A DNA stretch of 64,000 bases from Lasiodiplodia sp. COLG20 (lineage: Eukaryota; Ascomycota; Dothideomycetes; Botryosphaeriales; Botryosphaeriaceae), in NCBI GenBank assembly GCA_009801085.1, contig VNWV01000008.1, forward strand, positions 930,001 through 994,000, written 5' to 3'. The notes under the pieces are model-generated. The model saw only the letters and a program-made list of their open reading frames with translations, did not search any database and was not told the origin of the DNA. Positions 13,124 to 25,300 of the stretch are shown piece by piece (position 1 is the stretch's first letter; every line of letters begins with the position of its first letter). The translations under genes were made by a program, and so were the position numbers.

Positions 13124-14485
13124 GAGCATCCTCTCCGTCCGCCACTGCCCGCGTGTTCAACGCTCTGCCCGGGGGGTCATGCCCCACCATTGCTGAACTC
13201 AGGAGGGGGTTTGAGACAACCCGGGCTCCGTGGTAGGCCTAGTGAGGCCTACTCCTTCTGTTCCTCGATTCTTGCCTGTTTTTTTGTTTTTTTTTTTTAT
13301 GATTTTAGCATGGCGTTTGGGAGGGGAGGGGGGGGAGGAAATGTCCGGTTTTGTTAAGATACCCAACCCGAGCTCTAGGGTAATTGAGCAGAGCGAACGG
13401 AATTGATTTGATAGATTTCATTCTTTTGCCCTGCATCATGTGAATCTTATTCGACCATGGCCTCTTTGGGACGCAGATATCACGGATTCGTACATCTCGG
13501 CACCACCATCTAGATCGAAGCGTGCTTCTGACGTCGTACATATGGACTAACTTTCATTCCATAAGGGTGTCGGTCGCTACGAGTGTATTTAAATGGCCAT
13601 CAAAAGGGTTCTGATGGTGTCATTGGGCGAAATCATGCAACAAACAGTGATTCACGAAAAATGTCACGTAGTAATTGCGTGGAGAGTCAAAGACCGCATC
13701 CGGGTACTATAAAGTTATTGAGCCCGCATATTTGAGCAGCTCCTCGACTTAGGGTGGGTGGACGGTAGGTTGATGTCTGGAAAAGAAGAAAACATATTAA
13801 CGGCGATGGATAAGAAGAAAGTGCTGGCCGACGATAACCACGAGTCGCCGGACCAAGCCAAATGCATTGCAGAGTGCTACTAAGCGGTTGGACATTTGAA
13901 GAACAGAAAAACCCTGTCTTAGCAACGAATTATAGCAACAGTACGTGAATTAACAATTAAAGAAGGTATTCTCGAAGCATATGTCAAGCCTGCGCGAGAT
14001 GAAGCCTGTATTGCACATGATTCGAGGCTTAGAGATATGAGAAAAGTTAGCGTGACAACTCAACAACAGGGCATTGAACACTAGTGAGAATAGGTATGAC
14101 TGCTATTGAGGAAAGAACAATAGAGGCGGCGCGCTGGTATAGCAAGTTAGGCTGCGACTGCGCGGAAAAATTGGTTGCCGTAGCGGCGCGTGATGATGCA
14201 AGCCAGCCTGGCCGGCGCGCGGCGACCCCAGATTTCGACAAAATCCGCCGCGGACAGCTGCTTCCTAGCTTCCACCCTCACCCGCCGCCTCGACAACCTC
14301 ACCCGCGCGCTCGAACCGAAACATTCACCTCCGAACCGCGTTCGCCTGCCCGCAACAACGCTCTGCGCGATCGCCCCGCCTCCCGCTGAGCCCTTTCGAC
14401 GCGAGCTCCCTCACGCGACAATCAAGCCTTCGCGACAGCAAGACAACCGCTCCTTAGCTGACGAGAGACACCAAAGTTGCCCAAG
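13124..14485. other. Intergenic region downstream of the SUMO protease
   Basis: The first 250 bp is probably 3' UTR and holds a perfect hairpin (13233-13252), poly(T) tracts and a G-rich run (about 13319-13335). From 13350 to 14050 it is AT-rich with no coding pattern. The last 400 bp is the promoter and 5' UTR of the U2A' gene. Confidence 0.6.
13233..13252. repeat. Perfect 8-bp inverted repeat in a 3' flank
   Basis: GTAGGCCT and AGGCCTAC are exact reverse complements separated by the loop AGTG, about 110 bp after the SUMO protease stop codon and just before a poly(T) tract. It could form a hairpin in the 3' UTR. Chance is possible for a stem this short. Confidence 0.55.
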
Positions 14486-15391
14486 ATGAGATTGACGGCC
14501 GAGGTCATTCAGGGTTCCCTCTCATACATCAACCCGCTCGGCGAGCGCGAGCTGGACCTCAGAGGTGCGTTTAAGCTGAAAAGAGCAGATACTACACTTT
14601 GAAGGAAAGAAAAGAGCTGCGTTGATACCATCATGACTTCGGTCTGTTGCCGGGACATACAGGTAACCAATTCACCCACATCGAGAACATGGGCGCCGCG
14701 TCCGCCGACATCGAGTGCATCGACTTCACCGACAACCACATCCAGGTGCTGGGCAACCTGCCGCAGCGCCTGCGCGTCACGACGGTGCTGCTGGCCCGCA
14801 ACCGCCTGTCGCAGATCCAGCCGGGCATCGCGCGCGCCATCCCGTCACTGACGACGCTCAGCCTCGCCGATAACAACGTCCGCGAGCTCGCCGACCTCGA
14901 CCCGCTCGGCGGCTTCTCCAGGCTCATCCAGCTGAACCTGACCAACAACCCGGTCTGCACCAAGGAGGTAAGTCAATTCCCAACCCTTCTACCGCGCCGC
15001 GGTGGGAAAGAAAGAGTTGCATCCGCTTAAAGTTTCAATCGTTTTTGTCGCGCGGTAACAGAACTACCGCTACTACCTCATCTTCCGCATCCCGTCGCTC
15101 CGCTTCCTCGACTTCCAGCGCGTCAGGGACTCAGAGCGCCAGAAGGCAAAGGAGCTTTTCGGCACCCCCGACGAGCCGACCGAGCTCGCCAAGCAGCTCA
15201 TGCGCCAGCGCGGCACAGCCGTTCCCGACGCCTCCGCTGGTGCTAACGACGTCACGGGCGGCATGGCCCGCGTCAAGCTCACTGACGCCGAGCGCGCCAA
15301 TATCGAGGAGCAGATCAAGACCGCCAACACGCTCGACGACATCACCCGTCTCGAGAAGCTGCTGAACGAGGGCAAGATTCCTGTTCAGTGA
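14486..15391 (+). CDS. LEA1: U2 snRNP protein A' (LEA1-type leucine-rich repeat protein)
   Basis: U2A' binds U2 snRNA stem-loop IV together with U2B'' in the spliceosome. Three exons are inferred: 14486-14564, 14663-14967 and 15062-15391 (introns of 98 and 94 nt), giving 237 aa, close to the usual length. The N-terminus MRLTAEVIQGSLSYINPLGE followed by RELDLRG is diagnostic. Leucine-rich repeats follow with FTHIENMG, IECIDFTDNHIQVLGN, LTTLSLADNNV and LIQLNLTNNPV. The LRR cap then reads YRYYLIFRIPSLRFLDFQRV. The C-terminal helix ends with LEKLLNEGKIP. Confidence 0.96.
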
Positions 15392-16802
15392 AGGGGGAGG
15401 TCCTGGAGGCGAAAAGAACAAGTTGGGACAGAAAAGAGACTCGGAATGGGAATGCTGTGGTGGCAAACAAGTTGTTATGGACGGGAGAAGATGCCGGGGG
15501 TGGTAGCCACTTTGCTCCACCAAAGCGCGTCTGCAAAGCTCGTACTGGGATAGCCTATGAGATGGAGGCAGGACTGTCAATGATGTGACTGCGAACCCGA
15601 AGGGGATATCAAAAATAGACAGGCAGTTTAATCGGAAGGGAGCAGGCATTTCAACGGCTTTTTCTACAAGACTCTTTGCAACCACTCAATTTCGGTCGTG
15701 GAAATGGGCTGAGAATGGAGGGGCAAAAAATAAACTTTACCTTGCATCTCAAAGAGGCGTCAGTAGCTGCACTTTCTGCATTAGCTTGGATGGAAAATGA
15801 AATCCAACGTGCCTTTTCTGCCCCCGCCTGTCCGTCGGTGAGCCTTGCATCCGGAATACCAAATTCAGTGCATGTCGGCTGTAAGCAAGGGATCCAGTCA
15901 ATGTACCTTATCTACAAGAGTCCCATCTATCTAGGAAATTTTTTTTCTAATCTTTTGGTTGCGCGTTCCATATTTCGCCGCTCAAACACGGGTATCTCAT
16001 TATTATTTACAAACAGATGTCAACTGTTGTCGGTAGGGTGCTTTAGTGGGTGGCATACCTCCAACCCGTAATTCTAGTGACTCACAAGCAAGAAATGACT
16101 ACGGGCATAAGGTAAGAGGTAGTCGGGCAGGGAGACCCTCAGGACGAAGAAATAGTTTTGAAAAACATTGAAAGGTTTGTTCTTCCTACTATCGGCTGGG
16201 CTTCAGGCGGGGGCAAGGCATGATTGCCAAACAAGCAGAAGCGATCGCAACGTTCGAGTCGTTGGCAATGAAAGCCTCATTTTCTCATCACCTACACGTC
16301 ACGCGAATGGCTAGAGTACAAGGATTGACGTAAGACTATTTTCATGTTGAATAAAACGCTATATGGATTGAAGCCGCCCCATGGAAAGTAAGTGCAAAAG
16401 GGGAAAGCAATCAAAAGAGAAAACCCATCCAGCCAAAAAAAATCATGACTATCATCGGGGTATCCTGACGTCGCCACATCCGACAATTTTCCAGACCAGA
16501 CCAGACCAGACCTTTTCAGTATATGGGGAACGCTCAAGCCTCAATCAGAGGAAAGGCGGGGGTGGAAAAGCCGAACTCCGGAGCCATGTAAGCAAGTTCC
16601 TTCGTATGTTTCGGTATCCGATATACAGCGAAGTAAGGAGCGCGCAGCTCAGAAACGTTGCCGTCTAGTTTCTCTTGGTGGAGGACCAAGGAGGACTTTT
16701 GGTGTTTCGCTGTCGTCATCTTCGTCTGAAAGTCCTTCCGAATGCTCTTGCGCCGGACCATATACTTCGCTGACCTTCGTGCTCTTAGATTCTCAATAAT
16801 CC
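15392..16802. other. Intergenic region between U2A' and PAT1 (convergent)
   Basis: About 1.4 kb between two 3' ends. It is AT-rich from about 15900 and carries a pentanucleotide microsatellite at 16491-16512. No open frame there looks like protein, and I found no RNA gene. Confidence 0.6.
16491..16512. repeat. (CCAGA)4 microsatellite
   Basis: Four tandem CCAGA units plus CC, in the probable 3' flank of PAT1. Confidence 0.9.
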
Positions 16803-19377
16803 TTAGCCAAGCAACTCAACGTCCAAGCCAATTGCCCTCATGAACAAGTTAACATGACCAAGTCTCGTCGCCGACAACTCCTTCGGGAGCGCCTTGCACA
16901 CGTTGACGGTGTCCATGACACGATCCTTGACGCCGATAACGAGTCTCTGTTGTTGCTCGGCGGATGCGCTCGCTCCCATGGATGCAAGGAATTGCCACAC
17001 GTAAACGTCCTCATCATCCTTGACGGTGCCGGGGAAGATGTACGGAAGCACAGGCTCAACGGTGTCGAAGAGGCGATTGTACAGTTGCTCAATCTGCTGA
17101 AGATCCTGCGAGGTGGCTGCTGATGGCGGGGTGCTTTCTTTGACCAGCTCTGCGCGCGAGACGAAGATGGTAAGGATGGACAAACCGATCTTGGTGCGGA
17201 CCAGCACGGGAATATTGGTGCGGTCAAGGACCAGGCCCAAGAGACCAATGACGATGTTCAGGGGCGCCTCGTTCACATAGGCGAAGAGAGGAGGCATAAC
17301 GGCTTGAGCGAACAGCTCGATTTCCTCCTTTGCTGCGCGCGGAAGCGGGGTGAGAGGATCGGCAGGGATGCCATGCTGAACCACATCCAGAGTGTCCAAG
17401 TGCACGACAATCATAGTCAAAATTGTCACGCGCTGCTGCTCATCGATGTGGCGGAAGATGCGCGGGATGGCCTTCTTGCCCTTGGGGTGCGACAGAATAG
17501 CGATGAAAGGGTGCGGAACGTTGGAGCCAGGCATGATGGGGTCCATGACCTTCAAGCTTTGCCAAAGCTTTTGGTTCAGCTCCTGGACCTTGTGCTGCCA
17601 CTCCATGTGCTCCTGGATCTGAGCAGGGCTGCTGCCGTCGTTCAGCGGAGGGGGCATGTTGCGCTCATGGTCCTCCATCTTCATAAGAATATTGTAGACG
17701 TTCTCAATGTTGCGCAGGGTCGCCTTGCGGTCGGCGACGTCATGATGGGCCCGGCTGGGTCGACGTCCGCCACCGTTCGGCCTGCCTTCTCCTTCTGGCT
17801 TCTTGATGTTCAGCAGGGGCTTGGGCGTCTTTGCGTTGCTAAACGAGATCTTGCCGAGGCTGCCCTCGATAACGAGTTGCTTGTTCTTGGGCTTCGCTTT
17901 GGCAGCCTCGACCGCGCGTTGCACCTGCTGCTCCATGCGCTGAGCGTGGTTGTCACCGCCGCGGTGGTGCCGGCGGCCTCCGTACCGGCCACCAGTCTGG
18001 AACAGGTAGGTTTGAGCGAACTGGTTGGCAGGTTGGTGAGGGTTCTGGCGCGGAGCTCCACGAATCTGCGAAAAGACCTGGTAATAGAAGTCTTCGGCAA
18101 GGGCAGCTTCGGGGCCTTGGTCATCAATGCTTCCGGTAGCCGTGACAAGCTGCTGGAGCTGAATGCGGGTGATGAAATTCTTGTCCTGCGGGGTCATAAG
18201 GCCATTGTCCTTGGAAAGCATGTGGATCTTATGGATCCTCTTTGCACGCTTGGCGTCTTCCTCCAGAAAAGCAGCGCGCTCAGCATCGGAGAGACGTAGC
18301 AGTTGCTCCGGGTGGGTGATGACCTGGCCCTGATACGAAGGACCGCGTGCATGGGCTGGTCCAGTCGGCGGCATGCGGTTGAAAGCCTGAGCTACGGGCT
18401 GGCCTGGGCCGGAGAGACGGTTCGGGTTTTGGAGGATCTGGCGAGGCTGCTGCGGAAGCTGGTGCATCTGAGGCGGAGTACCACGCTGGCCTTGCTGCTC
18501 TTGCCTCTGGCGTTGGAGGATCTGGGGCTGCGGGATACTCTGAGCAGGCAGCTCATGCGGCATCTGCTGCTGAGGAATTGACGGAGGACGCTGCTGAACA
18601 AACTGAGGGGGGAACTGCTGGTGGCGCTGGAGGATCTGCGGCGGAGCTCCGAAGGGCTGCTGGCCCCAGTTTGGCGGGGGCTGCTGCGGAAAGCCGGGCA
18701 TGGCGGGCTGAGGCGTGGGCTGGGTAACGGGAGGCTGAACAGGCTGCTGTTGGACACCGTACTTCTTCTGGGCAAGCATGGCAGCCTCGACCTCCTCCAG
18801 ACTCATCATCTTCCTGCTAGCAGCCGGGGCAACATGCTGGGGCGGGAGCTGCTGGCGCTGGTTCTCCTGGCTCGGGGTGGTCTTCTTCGGGATTCCCCAG
18901 ATATCAGCGCTCGCCTCGAGGTTGCCAATGTAGCCAGGTTGGGCGTAGTTTTCGTATCCAGTCTTGACGGGCTTCCTCTCCTCCCTTTTCACCTGAGACG
19001 GGGGCTGGCGAGCGCTGTACAGCATCTGCTCCTCATGGATTGTGCCGGCAATCTTGGCCGTCTGACCGGAGAAGTCGAAGTCCTTGCCGACGGACTGGGC
19101 AGGCTCGCCGCCAAAGGTGTCATCGTTGAAGGCGTCATCGGTTTCATCAAGCTGGTCTCCGAGGCCATCGTAGGTGTCGTCAAAATTGAGGCTGCAGCAG
19201 AGCTCAGGTCAGCACAGCAGAGTGAGGGGAGACAGAGACTTACGCATCGTCGTCGGCGGGGGCGCCCTGACCGGACAGGCCGGCCCACGGGTCGGGCGTC
19301 TGGCCAAAGCCAGGCGCAGACTGGTGGTGGGCGGGACGGTCCCGCGGCAACGACGTGTCGAAGCCGAAAAAGGACAT
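16803..19377 (-). CDS. PAT1: PAT1, mRNA decapping activator
   Basis: PAT1 bridges the deadenylated mRNA, the Lsm1-7 ring, Dhh1 and the decapping enzyme in P-bodies. Two exons are inferred, 19377-19244 and 19191-16803 (52-nt intron), giving 840 aa. The N-terminus MSFFGFDTSLP is the conserved fungal PAT1 start. It is followed by the acidic FDDTYDGLGDQLDETDDAFN segment and the FDFSGQTAKI motif. Residues of roughly 100-320 are Pro/Gln-rich low complexity, as expected of a P-body protein. The C-terminal half holds the alpha-helical Pat1C fold, with YILMKMEDHERN and the end ARLGHVNLFMRAIGLDVELLG in slightly varied form. It is divergent from the GT15 gene. Confidence 0.94.
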
Positions 19378-19998
19378 TTCGGGCGGCGTGGGCGACAATG
19401 GCAGGGTGGGTGGCGGGGGGCGGTGACGTGCTGGGGTGGGTGAGATGCGGGCTCGGCGGCGGTCGTGGTGTTTACGACATGGACTTTTCGGCGATCCTCA
19501 GCGCCAGTGCGCGCTGGTTGGCGTGTCGCGGGGCCGCCGCTAGGTGCAGATGGCGAAACCGCGCCGAGAAACTCACAGCGAGAAGGACACAGTGCGGCAA
19601 CGGTGCCTCAGTAATGAGCGACGCGTGCCGGAGGCCGGGCTGGAAGGCAGCACGGGCCCGGGCTTAGACCCCTTCCTTGCTGCTGATTGCACACTCAGCG
19701 CCATACGAGCGCGCGGTGGCCGCGTGTTGTACTGGAATTCTGCCCTCCCCTTCGTACCCTAAACCGCCCTAACACGTATCTCTTTCGCTCGCTCGCTCCC
19801 TTTCGTCCTGCCTCTCCTTCGCCGCTCAATGCCTCAACGCTGCTCGCCCAGCCGTCGCACATAACATCCAGCGCGCACCCGCCTATCTGAACCTGCGCCG
19901 TTGAATACCACGCAGCCCCTTTCAGCCACACCCGGCCTACGTAGCCCAGCTGCTCCTCTGTCCGCCTCGTTCCAGCGCACGCCGCTCCGGACCCAACC
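19378..19998. promoter_or_regulatory. Shared divergent promoter of PAT1 and the GT15 mannosyltransferase
   Basis: The 621 bp between the two ATGs is GC-rich next to PAT1, and pyrimidine-rich (CTCGCTCGCTCCCTTTCG-like) in the 200 bp before the GT15 start, as in many fungal core promoters. I see no TATA box. Inferred from orientation. Confidence 0.55.
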
Positions 19999-21362
19999 AT
20001 GGCAGGCACTCAGCGCTACATGCGCTACATCGTCTTCGCCTTCATCGTGCGTAGACCGCGCCCGTTTTGCCGAGTCCCGCTAACCGCCTATCCAGGTGCT
20101 TATGCTTATCTTCTTCTTCTCTTCGTCCGATGTCCCTACGAGCCGCCTGCAGAGCGCCAGCGAGATCATAAAGGAGCAGGGCTCCAAATGGAAGGGCTCG
20201 GGTGCCTCGACCGAGCCTGGTTCCAATGAGCTTCCCGTTGTCAACTCTCCCGGCCACTCCGGCAGCTCGTCCCAGGGCACCACCCCGAATACTCCTACTC
20301 AATTGACCGGCACCGCCCCCGGCGAGCGTATGAACGCCACCTTTGTCACTCTGGCCCGCAACTCGGACGTCTGGGAGATTGCTCGCTCCATTCGTCAGGT
20401 CGAGGACCGCTTCAACCGCAAGTTCAACTACGACTGGGTCTTCCTGAACGACGACGACTTCGACGAGAACTTCAAGCGCGTCACCACCTCGCTCGTCTCC
20501 GGTACCACCAAGTACGGCAAGATCGACACCGACCAGTGGTCTTTCCCGCCCTGGATCGACACCAACAAGGCCGCCAAGGTCCGCGACGAGATGAAGCAGA
20601 AGCAGATCATCTACGGCGACTCCATCAGCTACCGCCACATGTGCCGCTACGAGTCTGGCTTTTTCTTCCGCCACCCGCTGATGCTGGACTACGAGTGGTA
20701 CTGGCGCGTCGAGCCCAGCATCGAGCTCTTCTGCGACATCAACTACGACACCTTCAAGTTCATGGCCGACAACAAGAAGAAGTACTCTTTCGTGCTCAGT
20801 CTGTACGAATACGTCGAGACTATTCCCACTCTCTGGGACAGTGTCAAGGGTTTCATGCAGAAGTACCCCCAGCACATCGCCAAGGACAACTCCATGGCTT
20901 TCCTCAGCGACGACGACGGCAAGACCTACAACCACTGCCACTTCTGGTCCAACTTCGAGATCGGTAACCTCGACTGGCTCCGCAGCGAGGCTTACATCGA
21001 CTTCTTCACGCACCTCGACCACGATGGCGGTTTCTTCTACGAGCGCTGGGGCGACGCGCCTGTGCACTCGATCGCTGCTGGTCTTATGCTCAACAAGGAC
21101 GAGCTCCACTTCTTTGATGATATTGCCTACTACCACGTCCCTTTCACCCACTGCCCGACTAGCCAGAAGACACGCACTGACAACAAGTGCCACTGCAACC
21201 CTGGTGACAACTTCGACTGGAACGGCTATTCCTGTAAGTTCTGCATCCTTTACTCTTCCAACTGCCAGTCGCTAACCATGCATTCCCATCGCAACAGGCA
21301 CTGCGCGCTTCTTTGAAGTCAACAATATGGAGAAACCAGAGGGGTATGAAAAGCAGCAATAA
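19999..21362 (+). CDS. KRE2/MNT1-family alpha-1,2-mannosyltransferase (GT15)
   Basis: A Golgi type II membrane enzyme that extends O-linked and N-linked mannans from GDP-mannose. Three exons are inferred: 19999-20046, 20096-21233 and 21298-21362 (introns of 49 and 64 nt), giving 416 aa. The first intron splits the transmembrane anchor, which joins as [16 protein letters not shown] Ser/Pro/Gly stem of about 70 residues follows, then the GT15 domain with [33 protein letters not shown], the catalytic-region motif [16 protein letters not shown], and [19 protein letters not shown]. The C-terminal [17 protein letters not shown] contains paired cysteines. The paralogue (KRE2, KTR1 and others) cannot be named from sequence alone. 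Confidence 0.95.
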
Positions 21363-22330
21363 ACCCTTTCGCATTCTTTTCTAGTAGCAAACCCGTATTT
21401 CAAAACAAACTACGACCACTTTGATTTTTTGTTCTTCCTGAAGGACCCAACAAACTGATTGTTTCTTCATTCCCTTTGCCTCGTAAAGAGCTCCATGGAA
21501 CAAGTCTCAACGCATCAAAATCTCCATCCGCATCGTAGCCATGCTCGCATTCATTGGCCTTTGCGTCACTCTTTGGAGATCGCACCGGTTCTACACCACC
21601 GCCAGACTGGATTCCAGCGGAAACTATTGGATCAGGTGACCCATCCGTCGTGACGGTTGTCATGCTTGGCTGCTGTACATGATGTATAGGCATCTGGTCC
21701 ATAGTTTTCTCCTTCACTTCAATTTGCCCAGGCGCTTGTCTTACGAGCCCGGGATAGGGATACAAAAAGATGGAACGTCTTCATTTTTCAATTTTTTACG
21801 CTTTTCACGCAGGACACGCTATGTACTATCATCAAGGAAAAGGAACCTCGCGCACGGGATTTCCTCTCGCGGCGAGCAGAGATGTGGGATATGGCGCTGG
21901 TTCTTTATGCTCAATGTCAAACTGGAGGATTGCGGGGGGAAACGAAGATGAGGAGTCTTCACGATGTATGTTTTTCCTGTGCTCCGGTACACCTGCGGTC
22001 CTGTACTGTAGAATCGTTCGTGGCGTTTGTAACAATCCATCAGGAGATACACTCTTATTACAACAAAATTGGGTATTGAATGGTCTTTGCTGTTACGGCC
22101 GCGATGCCCTTGTCCCATTTGAGATAATGCTTCGCAATCTTGACGAAGAACGAAACTCGACTTATGCAGACAATGGAATCTATTGTCGATGACAGTGTAT
22201 GATTACTAAATCTACTTGTATCTCCGCACAATTGCTTCAGCTACCCGTAAGAGTCGTCTTAGTACCCTGCATTGGTTGGAAATGCATTTGCTTAAAATGC
22301 CACGAATACACCCGCTTCCCTCCATTCGAA
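21363..22330. other. Intergenic region between the GT15 gene and DCL1 (convergent)
   Basis: Nearly 1 kb between two stop codons. It is moderately AT-rich and without credible coding frames. It contains one solo arm of the dispersed palindromic repeat near 22223-22249. Confidence 0.6.
22223..22249 (+). repeat. Solo arm of the dispersed palindromic repeat
   Basis: CAATTGCTTCA is identical to the arm at 57597-57620, and GCTTCAGCTACCCGTA differs from the arm at 57543-57568 only by transitions. I found no convincing inverted partner nearby. It lies about 80 bp past the DCL1 stop codon. Confidence 0.5.
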
Positions 22331-25300
22331 TCAAACTCCCCTCTTCACAACACGAACATGAGCATCTTCGGCTTCACCAACCTCCACCAATTCGCTCGCA
22401 TCGTCATCGCTATCACCGCATCCCTCTTCATCCCTCTGCTCGTCACAGTCACATCCGTACGTCTCTTTGAACTGGAACAGCGGCATGGTTTCGAGATCGT
22501 CAAGCGCAAACTTCGCTGCCTTGGCCTTAGCGTTCTTCCCAGAAGAAGCCATACCCTCGGCAATAATGCGGTTGTGCACCATGACGCCGGCGATGCACCT
22601 GACCGGGGCGCCGGGCATGATGGTCGGCAGCTCCTGGACCATGACCTTATGTTCGGTGCAGCCGAGCACCTCGGAGAAGAGGCGGTGGAGGCGGATGACG
22701 GGGTGCGCGTTGGCGTACGAGTCGTAGATGGTGATGTCCTCGAAGTACCATTTGATGTGCATCTCGAAGAACTTCTGGACCTCGGCGAAGTCGTATTCGC
22801 TGTCAACGAACAGCGCGCCGACGTACGCCTCGACGATGTCGGGCAGGCACTTCGGCGGCGGCTTGACCGACACCCAGAAATCGCGTGCTCCGTTGGCGTT
22901 GTGCTCAGCCTCGCGGATTTCGGTGACGTAGTCGCGGATCTGGTATTCGAGCTGTGAGTGGTAGTACTTGAGGTGCTTGTGGAATCCGAGCTTCACGCAG
23001 ACGGCGCCGAGAAATTTGTTGGACACCATGGCCATCTTGTGCTCCGTCAGCCACTGAGGGTCTTTGTCCGGGAAGGTGTAGACCAGCCAGGTGATGCACG
23101 CGTTGTCAATGAGTGAGTCGCCCAAGAACTCCAAGCGCTGGTATGAAGGCACTTTCTCAAACGTGTAAGGATAGGATGGGTGTATGAAGGCTGACCTCAA
23201 CAGCTTCGCTGAACGGAAGCGGTATGGGTGCTCCTTCTCGGCTTGATTGACCAAATCCACTTGCGCAGCCGTGGGCTCCGCATCGAGATAAGCAGGCTTC
23301 TCGTATGCGTCAAAGTACTCTGACCACTTCTTCATGGTGTGTTCTGGGCTGGCCACAACATTGGTGACTGCCTTGACGGCGTTATCCCAGTTTTCTTGCT
23401 TCCATTCATCTCGACTGTCATGTGTTAAATACGCGGCCCCAATGAGAGCCTCGCAGACGTCGGCAATGGTCTTGTCACCAAGACCATGCTTGATCACTTC
23501 TTCTCCAGTCCTCTTGTGGCCTTTACCTTCCAACATCTTGAGGCCGTCCGGATACCACGTTCTTCTTGAGAATGCCATGCTGCGGATGTACTTGGTGAGC
23601 TGCAGCTCTTTGGCAGTTTCAAACAGGTTTTGGTTGCACACCAGGCACATCCTCTTGACATGGAAATCGAACTCGTTGTCATCCGGATTCTCTCCGAAGA
23701 GGGAAATCGAGGTGGCCATCTTAAGAAAACAATCTCCCATGAACTCAAGACGCTCGTAGTTGTTACCCATACCGCGGCGGAAGTTCATAACCTCTTCTCC
23801 GTGTTCCTCGGTATTGTCCGAATCCTTCGTCACCGCCTCCAACGCCAAGTCAGGACGAATGTCTAGTCCCAGAAGCTGACAAGCTTCCAGCGCAATGAGA
23901 TACTGGTCTATGCGATGGATCACAGCGGGGAAGATGTAGATGGTGGCCACGGCTGCGGGACGAAGCGTTGATATCCTCAGAGGTTCCGGACACAGGTACA
24001 CCTTTGATCGGAGATCACCTTCACGCCTCTCGGGTTCCGCCAACATGTTGCGGCGATGGAGCACCTGCCTTGCTTCGATTACCGGCTGATCACGGTTCCA
24101 GGTTGGGTCGGCCTTCGCTCTTGATGCCTTGTACAGACTAATGGAGTAGTTCAGGATGTCTTTCCTGTGTTCAACTGTCTTTCCTTTGACAGCGTCTTCC
24201 GGCACAGGGTCTGTCGGCTTCAGATCTCCCTTAAGGCATTCCGTAAAAAAGCGCCGACCTCCGTCCCACTTGTCGACCAGATACTTGTCCAGAAGAAAAT
24301 AATCGGACATCTCCGCCGTCCAATGGTACTCAACGTGCTTTTCGACCTCCTCCAAAGCTGCCCAATCGAGAATGTCTCGCAAACCATAAAATCCACCATC
24401 AAGTACCTGATAGCAAGCCTTCATCGGGGCAAACCAATAGGACATCTTGGCGTGGTCCTCTTCGTATGTCTTGTTGAAGATGTCTTTGAAAGCCCTGAGT
24501 GTGTATGTAGTCAAATACTGAACTTCATCGAAGCTGCATTTGAAGATGGACGTTAAAGGCGTCAGCTGAACCATACTCGCGGTTCCGGAATTGAGGAAAA
24601 TTGGAAACTCCGGAAGGCTCGGGAGAGGTGTACGAGTAAGTATCGCCAGCGGCTGATTCGGCCTTTCAAGACCATCTGGAAGTTCGATCACAGTGATATG
24701 TAGTTCTTCCGGAGTTGTACCACGGGTAGCTGCCCACAGTTGCGGCTTCGTCATCATATCGTACGCACTAGTCTTCTTGCAATTCAACGCCAGTCGGGCA
24801 TTTCTCATAGCAGGAAGCTGCTTTGTGTAGATCGGCAGGAGATTCTCGTCGAGGTACCCGCCTTCGCGGAGTTGGATACAGGCCTCGAAAGCTGCTGAGC
24901 GCTTTGCAATAGCCTTTCGCGCACACAGACGACCCATTGCTGATGGGAGGGGTGAATTTTCTGGGAGGATAACCTCACAAATGAATTTACCTGACCGAGG
25001 GGACACGATGTAGAGAGGATCAAAAGGAACCTCTCCCTGCCTGGGGAGTACTGCTGTAAAGTGAGCAAGGACGCTGAGGCTGGAATCATAGGTGAGCTTC
25101 GCCTTGGTGCAGGGTTCCGTGTAAGTTCTGAAGTCCTTGCGATCGAGCATGAGGTCATCCAGATCCGCGTCGTTTCCTTTCAGGAGACGATCCTCCGGCA
25201 AAGCCTCACAGAACTGCCGCATCAGCTTCTCTGCCTGGCGGGCTTCCAGAACAAGCTGCCTGTGACGTAAATTGCCCTCCTCAATCATGTGCAAGTATCG

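Noticed and set aside
17304..18299. 331-codon plus-strand frame opposite PAT1
   Set aside because: Shadow of the PAT1 coding sequence.
20042..21193. 383-codon open frame antisense to the GT15 gene
   Set aside because: It is a codon-bias shadow of a clearly identified gene, is Val/Glu/Leu-monotonous and has no motif.
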